From: Stentor roeselii
Taxonomy: Eukaryota; Ciliophora; Heterotrichea; Heterotrichida; Stentoridae
Reading direction: 5' to 3'
DNA length: 64,000 nt
Assembly (NCBI GenBank): GCA_006503475.1
Contig: RSEH01000189.1
Span: 1-64,000, forward strand
Shown here: piece by piece, positions 20,859 through 28,724 of the stretch
Layout: every line of letters begins with the position of its first letter
How positions within the stretch are numbered: the stretch's first letter is position 1
Notes under the pieces: model-generated
What the model saw: only the letters and a program-made list of their open reading frames with translations
Databases searched by the model: none
Told to the model about the DNA's origin: nothing
Made by a program: the position numbers and the translations under genes

Positions 20859-22475
20859 ATGCTTCATCAAATAGAAAAAGGTAAAAAAACTGGCTATATC
20901 GAGTTAATCCTAGTTTCATCAAGCCTGCTCTGCCCTTCCCTATTAAAACTCTCTCTAGAAACATCAGACTCATTCAAAGTAAATCTATTCACCGAGGACC
21001 CATCATGCATAAGTTTCTTTAAATCTCTTCGTCCAATGACCAAGTTATTCCTCCAGTCCTACAAGCCCTCAAACGACTATTCAATGATAAAAAGAAACTT
21101 ACCATCATTGTTCAACCCAGAAAAAATCGCTCTTTCAGACTCCAAGCTAAAATTCATTCTCGAGTTAACTTTCCCGCTTTCGACCTTTTATTTAGAATTC
21201 GGAGGGAATTCCCTGGAAGTGCCTTCATCCGCCTCCTTATCATCAATTAACCTAGAAAGTTTATACGAAGTGAAAGAAGTTGCAAAAGAAGCAGGGGTTT
21301 ACGAAAAGTACTTAAATTTAAGAGAAATTCTTGAAAAAGTTAAAACTGTTCAAGCAGGGGTCTTTTCATGTTGGGCTGTGGTTGTTGACTGCTGCGATAG
21401 TTACCATCCAAAACCTGACAACCCTGCAGATTCACTCGTCATTTACAAGATCACTGACCAGTCTATTTTTCCTGATCACGTCACTCTCAATGTTTTTCAC
21501 AAGGACCCTCGAGAAGTTCCTAAAGTTGAGAACTATGGAGACGTGATTTTACTGAATTCTGTCACTTTCAAGGAATTTAAGGGAAAATTGCAAGGAGTCT
21601 TTGCTGCTGGAGTGAAAAATACCTCGTTTTTCTTGTTTAATATTAACAGCACTGATCCTGCTCCTTATGCTTCTTATCGGAGCTTGTTTTTAAAGGAAAG
21701 TGATTCTGAAGAACAACTTAGGAAAGTTGCGGATTGGGTAAAAAATGCTTTTGAACTTGCAAGTCCCACGTTTTTAAGGAATGTTCCTTTAAGGTTCGCG
21801 GAAATTGAAACTGATAAAGAGTCTGATGTCATTGCGAGGGTTATTGGAATTTATAATCTCGGACTTGGACCTGCAGAGCCTTTCATGATTTTATTCGCTG
21901 AAGGCGAAAAAGCTTACGAAATGACTCTTCCTGGAGAAAAAAGAAAACTCGTTCAATGTCTCAAGTCAGGAGACACTGTGCGAATCAGAAGTCTTGTTAA
22001 AAAAGGAGCCTCGATCAGACCTACTGACTACACTGAAATCCTTAAAATTCCTTTTAAAAGACTTAGGGTTGAAGAGCAAGGCTCTGAAAAATCAGTGGAT
22101 CAACAATTGAGACCTTTTTTCACAAAGATTGAAGAAAAAGAAGTCAGTAATTATGACAGGAAAATGCTGAAATTCCCAGAAGCGTCTTTTGAGCAAATTC
22201 AAGATCTTGAAGTAGACATGATTGTTAGAGTCAGAGCTCATGTTCTCCACTTTCAGCCTGGAATTCATTCAAAACTTACCCTTTGGGATGGTACTTCAGA
22301 TGAAAATACTTTCGAGGTCTTTGTGGATCAAGACGATTTGTTTGAATTTTTGAATGGGAACTCAGTGGAAGGTATCAACAACAAAGTCTCAGGGTGGAAT
22401 AAAGTCTTTTCAGCAGCTGTTAAGAAAACTAGTGAAGGACTCAGAGTCGTTCACTCCAGGTTATTAGCTAGTTAA
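20859..22475 (+). CDS. POT1: Telomere end-binding protein (POT1/TEBP-alpha)
   Basis: A 538-aa single-strand telomere binder. Residues about 155-290 fit the Telo_bind OB fold: WAVVVDCCDSYHPK, DSLVIYKITDQS, VTLNVFHKD, YGDVILLNSVTFKEFKGKLQGVFAAG. This matches the POT1 pattern (strand, nucleotide-facing loop, 'GDIIRVHRATL'). A second and a third OB-like region follow at about 310-380 and 430-535 (MIVRVRAHVLHF, KLTLWDGTSDENTFEVFV). Unlike textbook POT1/TEBP-alpha, about 150 residues precede the first OB fold (GYIELILVSSSLLCPSLLKL and on), with no family I know. It would act at macronuclear telomeres. Confidence 0.85.
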   Translation: MLHQIEKGKKTGYIELILVSSSLLCPSLLKLSLETSDSFKVNLFTEDPSCISFFKSLRPMTKLFLQSYKPSNDYSMIKRNLPSLFNPEKIALSDSKLKFILELTFPLSTFYLEFGGNSLEVPSSASLSSINLESLYEVKEVAKEAGVYEKYLNLREILEKVKTVQAGVFSCWAVVVDCCDSYHPKPDNPADSLVIYKITDQSIFPDHVTLNVFHKDPREVPKVENYGDVILLNSVTFKEFKGKLQGVFAAGVKNTSFFLFNINSTDPAPYASYRSLFLKESDSEEQLRKVADWVKNAFELASPTFLRNVPLRFAEIETDKESDVIARVIGIYNLGLGPAEPFMILFAEGEKAYEMTLPGEKRKLVQCLKSGDTVRIRSLVKKGASIRPTDYTEILKIPFKRLRVEEQGSEKSVDQQLRPFFTKIEEKEVSNYDRKMLKFPEASFEQIQDLEVDMIVRVRAHVLHFQPGIHSKLTLWDGTSDENTFEVFVDQDDLFEFLNGNSVEGINNKVSGWNKVFSAAVKKTSEGLRVVHSRLLAS

Positions 22476-22484
22476 GATTAATAA

Positions 22485-22844
22485 ATGGAAAGTGCTTTGC
22501 ATCCATTGAAGCTGCTTCTTTACTGCTATTATTTAGATGAAAAAGATCATTATTTTGTCACTGAAGCCGCGAATCGTGTGTTGAATTGGACGATACCTTC
22601 TTTTATCGGACCCTGGATGTATGTGCATATTTTTTTGATCTCAAATAACTCGATTTCTATTTGGAGGAAAAGAATGCTGAAGAAATTGAAGTATGTCACC
22701 CCCCTTGTAAGCTTGAATCTTATGTATCTGATTTATTATTACAAAAATCCGGAAGTTGATGAGCTCTTTAAAAAGTATCCTTATGATATGGACTTGGGCA
22801 GCAGGAAGAGGTTAAATGCGAAGAATTTGAGTTATAAGTATTAG
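22485..22844 (+). CDS. Small membrane protein, 119 aa, unknown
   Basis: I do not recognise this protein. Two hydrophobic segments are visible, about residues 36-53 (IPSFIGPWMYVHIFLIS) and 69-86 (YVTPLVSLNLMYLIYYY), with a basic loop WRKRMLKKLK between them and a charged C-terminus (GSRKRLNAKNLSYKY). Size and topology would suit a mitochondrial inner-membrane or ER accessory protein, but nothing proves it. Its ATG is 9 bp after the POT1 stop. Confidence 0.65.
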   Translation: MESALHPLKLLLYCYYLDEKDHYFVTEAANRVLNWTIPSFIGPWMYVHIFLISNNSISIWRKRMLKKLKYVTPLVSLNLMYLIYYYKNPEVDELFKKYPYDMDLGSRKRLNAKNLSYKY

Positions 22845-22977
22845 ATAATCATAAGATTTTTAGGATTTAGTAAATTTAAGTACGAAAATTCTAGGAACAA
22901 TTAAATGGCTTGAACTAAGTTCTTAAAACATTGAAGTAATCTTAAGGGAAGAAATTTGATTTAAAATTTTAAGAAAT

Positions 22978-23043
22978 AAGAGATGAAATTGAAAGAAACA
23001 AGAGATAAAATTGAAATAAACAAGAGATAAAGTTGAAAGAAAC
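22978..23043. repeat. 22-bp tandem repeat, three copies
   Basis: Three adjacent units of 22 bp (22978-22999, 23000-23021, 23022-23043) of the form AAGAGATAAAATTGAAAGAAAC, differing at 1-3 bases each, followed by a partial fourth unit. It lies between two plus-strand genes. The rest of 22845-23237 shows nothing else. Confidence 0.85.
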
Positions 23044-23237
23044 AAGTGATTAAGGATTCAATTGTTCCAAAAGTGTTTCTTTTTTATCATCTCATGTTTA
23101 ATTCCACTTAAAATCACTTAAAATTAAGAATCTATAAACTCTTCAACAAAGTAATTTTCATCCTCATATTCTTCAAACTTAGTCAAAAATTTAATCATCT
23201 TGGACGCTTCAACTCAAAAATTAACCCAATAAAATAA

Positions 23238-23564
23238 ATGGTTTATGTCTGTCCCTTCCCTGAATGCAGTAAGCAACTCTGCTCTAAATACAACTTAAGA
23301 AGGCATGTAGAGAACCACCACAAGAGGATCAGACGATTCGAATGTGAGATCTGTTTTAAAAAATTTTCTTCGGCTCAAAACTTGAAAGAGCACAGCTTTC
23401 TTCATATCACGCGAGTAGAGGAGCCTTCAGAGCAGCCGTGCGAAGTTGAAACTCCTGAGATTCAAATACCTAAATTAACAGATTTGCTGATGACAAGTTC
23501 AGACCTTCGACTCCGTCCTTATTTGAAAATAAACCGTCTGTACCTCTTCCCTCCCTTAAACTAA
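23238..23564 (+). CDS. C2H2 zinc-finger protein, two fingers, 108 aa
   Basis: Two classical fingers at the very N-terminus: CPFPECSKQLCSKYNLRRHVENHH (C-x4-C-x12-H-x4-H) and CEICFKKFSSAQNLKEHSFLH (C-x2-C-x12-H-x3-H). The linker between them is RIRRFE, not the TGEKP seen in arrays. The tail is acidic and Pro-rich, then hydrophobic. Probably nuclear and nucleic-acid binding; target unknown. A second small C2H2 gene of similar size sits at 32541. Confidence 0.85.
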   Translation: MVYVCPFPECSKQLCSKYNLRRHVENHHKRIRRFECEICFKKFSSAQNLKEHSFLHITRVEEPSEQPCEVETPEIQIPKLTDLLMTSSDLRLRPYLKINRLYLFPPLN

Positions 23565-23608
23565 TCTCCAGGTTAAAACTCCTAAAAGACTAATCCTTAG
23601 TAATTAAA

Positions 23609-25267
23609 ATGAATTCATTATTTTGGCACAAACTTCGTACACAAGGATCGAGTCCAAGTCCAAGAGAAGGTTCTTCTTTAATCTACAACTCCAGAGAGAA
23701 GAACTGGGTGTTATTCGGAGGTATCGGAGACCGTCGTTCAAATGAAGTTTTCACATTCGACCCGATTACCGGTAACTGGGAGGTTGTCGAAGCAGAAGGC
23801 AGCATTCCCTGCGGCCGAGGGTATCAAGTCTCATGGATCGACGACATTCACAACATAATGTTCATTCACGGAGGCCAGGGCGACAGGCGGGACTCCTTGG
23901 GCGACCTTTACGCTTTAGACCTGGACCAGTGGGTGTGGAAGAAGCTTTATATTATTGAGCAGCCCAGCGGCAGAGCCCATCACGCGGCTTGCAAACTGCA
24001 GGATAGGGTTTTTCTTTATGGAGGGTGCAGCGCACCTGAAAACTTGATGCTGGACGACCTCTGGGCTTTTCAGTATCATGATATTGACTGGAGTGCCTCG
24101 GGAACTGAAGTCCCGGGACCGAGCTGGGCAAGGCAGAAGACCAAAGGCACCAGCCCAGGACCACGGAAAGGACATACTTTGTGCTCTTTTCAAGATACGC
24201 TTATTCTCTTTGGAGGTGTCACTACACAGAAGTACTCTAGTGATCTTTTCATTCTTAATGTTAATGAACTTAGGTGGATCAAGACTCAGCCTCGCGGCAA
24301 GGGACCTAGTCCCAGAGCTTTCCATTCAACTGCCATTCTCGACAACTTCTGTGTGGCCATCTTCGGAGGCGTTGAGTCTCTTCGAGAGGGTCGTGCAGAA
24401 AGACTGAATATTTTGAATGATTTTTACATTTTAGACCTATCTGAAATGCACTGGAGTGTCCCCATAATGGGAGGGTACTGCCCATCAAAAAGATATGGCC
24501 ATGCTATGAGCTGGGGGTCCAATTTGGAAGGCAAGTCTCAGCTGCTCCTCTTGGGAGGACTTGAACAAGCTTATTGTCAAATGGAAATCTTCAGTCTTGA
24601 GAAAACTGAAGTCACCCCTGGACAGGCCTGGCAAGTCTCTTCTCCACAGTTCAGTGATAAGTCAACTCTTGCAAAGGCTGAAGCCACCATCACTGAGCAG
24701 ATGAAAAAAATCAAAGAACTCCAAAATCAACTTTCTATGAATCGCGATAAAATCGTGATTCTTGAAAATGAAAAACAAAGTCTTGCTGAAAAACTTGAAC
24801 ATTCTATCAGAGAAAATAAAGAAATTCAGATAAACCTTGGAAATCGCATCGCACATCTTGAAGCGGTCAACAAAAAAAAGACTGCTGAACTTGAAACTAT
24901 AAAAAAAAGTCATAGTTTGACTGACCAGAAAGAAAAACTGATGATTGAAAGAGTGGAAAAATTAGAAGACATGGTAAAAAAAGCTGAAAGTCTTCTGATC
25001 ACTCTTGACCATTCTTTCGCTGAAATGATTGCAATGAACGCTGGAAGTCAAATTCGAGGACTGAGCAAAGAAAGAATGGACGACATCGCCTTACGTAAGA
25101 GAAAACATCAGGAGTCTCTAATAAAACTTCGAGAGTTTTACCAGCAAAGCATCGAAGAAACAGACACTTTAGACCATCACATGAAAGAAGAAGAAATCGA
25201 AGAGTCATACCGTGAAGACCTACAAGACGAGCATGACAGTCTAGAAGACTCGCTTGATGAAGCATAG
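23609..25267 (+). CDS. Kelch-repeat protein with coiled-coil tail
   Basis: A 552-aa protein. Residues 1-340 form a kelch propeller of about six blades, each with the paired-Gly and spaced aromatic signature: SPSPREGSSLIYN..WVLFGG, PCGRGYQVSW..IMFIHGGQGDRR, GRAHHAACKL..VFLYGG, SPGPRKGHTLC..LILFGG, GPSPRAFHSTAI..VAIFGG, PSKRYGHAMSW..LLLLGG. Residues about 350-480 are a long coiled coil rich in Lys and Glu, and the C-terminus is acidic. The layout recalls kelch-coiled-coil proteins that tether to actin or microtubules (tip elongation aberrant, Rab9-effector type). Its stop is one base from the convergent anoctamin stop. Confidence 0.88.
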   Translation: MNSLFWHKLRTQGSSPSPREGSSLIYNSREKNWVLFGGIGDRRSNEVFTFDPITGNWEVVEAEGSIPCGRGYQVSWIDDIHNIMFIHGGQGDRRDSLGDLYALDLDQWVWKKLYIIEQPSGRAHHAACKLQDRVFLYGGCSAPENLMLDDLWAFQYHDIDWSASGTEVPGPSWARQKTKGTSPGPRKGHTLCSFQDTLILFGGVTTQKYSSDLFILNVNELRWIKTQPRGKGPSPRAFHSTAILDNFCVAIFGGVESLREGRAERLNILNDFYILDLSEMHWSVPIMGGYCPSKRYGHAMSWGSNLEGKSQLLLLGGLEQAYCQMEIFSLEKTEVTPGQAWQVSSPQFSDKSTLAKAEATITEQMKKIKELQNQLSMNRDKIVILENEKQSLAEKLEHSIRENKEIQINLGNRIAHLEAVNKKKTAELETIKKSHSLTDQKEKLMIERVEKLEDMVKKAESLLITLDHSFAEMIAMNAGSQIRGLSKERMDDIALRKRKHQESLIKLREFYQQSIEETDTLDHHMKEEEIEESYREDLQDEHDSLEDSLDEA

Positions 25268-25268
25268 T

Positions 25269-27359
25269 TTAAATAACCTCTTTATAAATATCTTCAAATC
25301 TGACTATCTGGGAAGTCTCAGGGGTTTCAAACGTGAGACCTTTCAAACTTTTTTCAAGATTGACATTCACAAATCTTTCATAAACCTTTTCATTTGCGAT
25401 TCGACTTGTCCACTGGACTCCTTGTTGAACCACCACAGGTCGATCAGGGATCACGACTGACAATCCGAATTTAAAAGTAAGCAAAACATGTTCAATGATG
25501 AAAAAAGCGATCCACTGTTCAGCATTAGTGCTAAAGTCGAAAACATCACTAGTAAATATCAAAACTGCTACATTTGTAATCACTCCAGCAACAGCTATCG
25601 CTTGAGTCACATTTAACCAGATCCCAATACTTGAATCTTTATCAGGAAAAGGTCTTTTTGAAATTTTACAGAGTTTAAAAGAGTCGACCTTCATCTCGAC
25701 CAGGCATAAAAACAGAGAAATAAGAGGAGTGAATGGAAAAGCGACACCAAAAAGAACGAGGTACCCGTAACCGATCACGATTTCCATGTAATCGTCTAAA
25801 GGCTCGTCGTATCCTGCAAGGCAACTTTGATGCTCTTCAGGGGAAAGGACCTGATTTTTGAATTTTCGATGTTTCAGCTTGGATTTGATCACAGGAAGCC
25901 CCAGCTCGATAAGGTTCAGTCCCAGGTTGATGAAGTAAATACTTGAAAGTTGAATGGTCAGGTCATATAAACAGTCGTTTTCTGTACAGCCTTCGAAGTG
26001 ACTCTTGAGAAAGGCGATGTAAAATAGTGATATGTATGAGTTTATGAACTGGAATGAAAATAACTTCACTACTAATGCGTTCATGTATTCGCTTTGGGTC
26101 TCGTAGTTCTCCCAGTTGTTTAGGACTCGGGCTACGTATCGGTAGATGTAGTTGAAAACTTTTATTTGGATTGCGTTTAGAAAGCCGATTGTTCTTGCTG
26201 AGGATGAGTCTTTACTTGTTGTTAAAATTGCTTTGTAAATAAGAAGACCTGTCACTGCTGCTACTACTAGACCGACGAAAAATATTGAAACTAATGCGGC
26301 CAAGAGTTTTCGTAAGCTCAGGTTACTGTGGTTTATCTTTTTTATTTTTCCGGTTATTGGATCGTACTCCATTTGGCCTTTGAAACCTGCTCTTTGTTCT
26401 TCCACTTTTTGATAGTCTGTGACTCCCCATCTCCAAGCCAAAACACTCTGCTTTCGAATCCAAAGCTGATCAAACAAAGTGCTACAAAGACTAAGCAAGA
26501 AAGCAAAAACAATTAAACTCCACTCTCCAACAGTCATATACCCAACATTCAATTTATCACTATCCGATGCAAGCATTAAAATCCCACAAACGACTCCAAT
26601 AGCAGTAGGCAAGATAAGCCAATGAGTGTAAAATTCAAGCCAAGCAAAGTAAAGAGCTACCTTTTCCCCAAAATAATCTTTGATAGCATCAACATCAACA
26701 GGTTTCAACACATTTTTAAAGCTGAGCCAATTAACAGCTATTTTTTCAAGTTCATGATTATGCATAGGAAATTCATCCTTGAGCAAGTCCATGTTTCTAA
26801 GTTCTTCAAAGTCAATAAGTCCGTTCATCATCGTTTTGAGTATCCTGACCTTATCAACATATCTGAAAATTTCACCTTCTCGCTCATCATAGACCATCTT
26901 CGAATGCGCCCTGTTGGTGAAATGACCATAAGGCAAGTGTGCCTGAAACGGGAACCTTCTCTCATCATTCACCCTGAGTCGAACCGGGTACTTTACAAAC
27001 TCTGCCTGAAGAAACAAGTTATTTTCCGACACCTTCAACTTCAAATAAACCTCTTTTTTATCACTTGTCAAAGAATGTTCTACTTCAATTCCCAAGTTCT
27101 TCTGAAGAATGACTAAAAACAACTCAAAAGTTTTCTTCGCTAATTTAGAAATCGCGATATTTTCCTTTCCTGTAAGACTCGCCTTCAAGTCGTTCAAAGC
27201 CTTGCAAAAGTTGCTGTCATCTTCAGGCACCTTGAAAGCGCTTCGAAACCATTCTTCAGCTCTTGCCGTAGGAATCACTTTCAACATCTTACTTGTTCGT
27301 GACGAGTTCTGACGCTTGTTCGGGTTGTTTAAGACAAGGACATAAAGAGTTTCAAGCAT
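25269..27359 (-). CDS. Anoctamin (TMEM16) channel or scramblase
   Basis: A 696-aa membrane protein of the TMEM16 family: calcium-activated chloride channels or lipid scramblases. The N-terminal cytosolic part (1-220) ends in the family block DYFGEKVALYFAWLEFYTHWL. About ten hydrophobic segments follow. A hallmark is the YLVLFGVAFPFTPLISLFLCLVEMKVDSFKL region near 545-575, where acidic residues of the calcium site lie in the neighbouring helices, and the C-terminal EHVLLTFKFGLSVVIPD is also typical. Whether it conducts ions or moves lipids cannot be told from sequence. It starts 10 bp after the NEK kinase stop. Confidence 0.93.
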   Translation of the reverse strand: MLETLYVLVLNNPNKRQNSSRTSKMLKVIPTARAEEWFRSAFKVPEDDSNFCKALNDLKASLTGKENIAISKLAKKTFELFLVILQKNLGIEVEHSLTSDKKEVYLKLKVSENNLFLQAEFVKYPVRLRVNDERRFPFQAHLPYGHFTNRAHSKMVYDEREGEIFRYVDKVRILKTMMNGLIDFEELRNMDLLKDEFPMHNHELEKIAVNWLSFKNVLKPVDVDAIKDYFGEKVALYFAWLEFYTHWLILPTAIGVVCGILMLASDSDKLNVGYMTVGEWSLIVFAFLLSLCSTLFDQLWIRKQSVLAWRWGVTDYQKVEEQRAGFKGQMEYDPITGKIKKINHSNLSLRKLLAALVSIFFVGLVVAAVTGLLIYKAILTTSKDSSSARTIGFLNAIQIKVFNYIYRYVARVLNNWENYETQSEYMNALVVKLFSFQFINSYISLFYIAFLKSHFEGCTENDCLYDLTIQLSSIYFINLGLNLIELGLPVIKSKLKHRKFKNQVLSPEEHQSCLAGYDEPLDDYMEIVIGYGYLVLFGVAFPFTPLISLFLCLVEMKVDSFKLCKISKRPFPDKDSSIGIWLNVTQAIAVAGVITNVAVLIFTSDVFDFSTNAEQWIAFFIIEHVLLTFKFGLSVVIPDRPVVVQQGVQWTSRIANEKVYERFVNVNLEKSLKGLTFETPETSQIVRFEDIYKEVI

Positions 27360-27369
27360 ATTCTAATAT

Positions 27370-28704
27370 TTATTTACCGTGTCGCCCTCGGTCTAGTGAA
27401 GGCTCGCTTAGGATTCGGTCCATGTTTGCTTTGTTCATCACTGGCTTCGGCGTTGAGGCTTCTCCGGATAATACGTTTGCTCCGGCTTGAAGAAGAGGAC
27501 GACTTTGTTTTGACTCTTCCAGGTAACTATGGTTTATTCCGCGGTTCAACTTTCGGTCGAGGCTTAGATCGTTTTTGTAACGATTACCGTCTGATATCTC
27601 ACCTCGTTGAGCGTATCGAGGAGGAAGACCTGCATTTTGAACGGCTCCTGAAGGCATTTGTTGACCTGGAAGGTTTGAAAGACGAGGCGGTAGTCTAAAG
27701 TCAATTTTCCTTTCAGCACTAACGCCAACCCTAGGCCTTCCAAGTGATTCACTTCTCTCCTCCAAAGAATGATTAATACTTCTTCCCCTAGTCCTTTTAT
27801 TTTTTTCATAATTAGCAGCAGGTAGGCGATTAGTCATTTCTCTCATAGAAGGTACAAACTTGATAGTACTCAACAAATCATTGCTACTGACAGTATCAGG
27901 AACATATCCAATATCATGTCTTCTAATCAAGTCCATTTCCAGTAACTTGGAGCACATGGGCCTATTGACAGGGTTGACCTGCAGCATCAAGTTAATGACA
28001 GCAGTCAAGTCATTTGAATAACCAGGGGGAATCGGTGGATAGATGCCTTTAGTGACCTTATCATAAAGTCCTTTCATATCATTCGCCATGAAAGGTGGTC
28101 TGAGTGCAGCCATTTCATAAATAACGCATCCGACAGACCAAACATCAGAACTTGAATTGTAAGGCTTGTCCTTCCACACTTCCGGGCAGGCGTAATAAGG
28201 AGTTCCAGTTTGAGTCACGGCAAGTCCATGTTTATTCACTTTAGAAACGTTCAAATCCCCTATTTTTATGACCCCCTTGCTCAGAAAGATGTTTGCTGAC
28301 TTGATGTCTCGATGAAGGATCCTGTTTGAATGTAAACATTGCAGACCTCTGCACATCTGAATCAAATAGTCCCATAATTCACTTTCTAAGAACTTTGACC
28401 TCATTTTCTTGTGTGATTCGATTTTCATCAGCAAGTCGCCACCTTCAGCGAATTCAGTCACTATGCATAGACAAGTGCCTTCATCGAAAAAGGCTTCTTT
28501 GAAAGAAATGATGTTGGGATGTTCGAAAGAAGCCATGATTCTAACTTCGTTGAGAGCGTTTTCCTTTTCCTTGGCGGACAAAGGACCGAATTTCACTTTT
28601 TTAAGTGCGTAGATCTCATTGTCTGACTTGCGTCTTACTTTAAAAACAGTCGCAAATGCTCCTTCTCCGAGTTTTCCCAAAACATCGAATTGACTAAGAG
28701 ACAT
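27370..28704 (-). CDS. NIMA-related (NEK) protein kinase
   Basis: A 444-aa Ser/Thr kinase. Kinase domain 7-265: Gly loop GKLGEGAFATVFKV, catalytic Lys35, HRDIKSANIF at 131-140, metal-binding motif DLN at 150-152 where most kinases have DFG, activation segment ending TGTPYYACPEVW. The NEK-type spacing and the short basic/Ser tail (about 270-444) suit a flagellar or basal-body NEK; ciliates have many. DLN replaces Phe with Leu and Gly with Asn, but the catalytic Asp is present, so activity is expected. It is divergent with the PX gene, start codons 20 bp apart. Confidence 0.93.
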   Translation of the reverse strand: MSLSQFDVLGKLGEGAFATVFKVRRKSDNEIYALKKVKFGPLSAKEKENALNEVRIMASFEHPNIISFKEAFFDEGTCLCIVTEFAEGGDLLMKIESHKKMRSKFLESELWDYLIQMCRGLQCLHSNRILHRDIKSANIFLSKGVIKIGDLNVSKVNKHGLAVTQTGTPYYACPEVWKDKPYNSSSDVWSVGCVIYEMAALRPPFMANDMKGLYDKVTKGIYPPIPPGYSNDLTAVINLMLQVNPVNRPMCSKLLEMDLIRRHDIGYVPDTVSSNDLLSTIKFVPSMREMTNRLPAANYEKNKRTRGRSINHSLEERSESLGRPRVGVSAERKIDFRLPPRLSNLPGQQMPSGAVQNAGLPPRYAQRGEISDGNRYKNDLSLDRKLNRGINHSYLEESKQSRPLLQAGANVLSGEASTPKPVMNKANMDRILSEPSLDRGRHGK

Positions 28705-28724
28705 TAAAATAATAAAACATTACA
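28705..28724. promoter_or_regulatory. 20-bp divergent promoter gap (NEK / PX gene)
   Basis: Only 20 AT-rich bases separate two ATGs on opposite strands. Both transcripts must start within this gap or inside the opposite gene. Confidence 0.6.
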
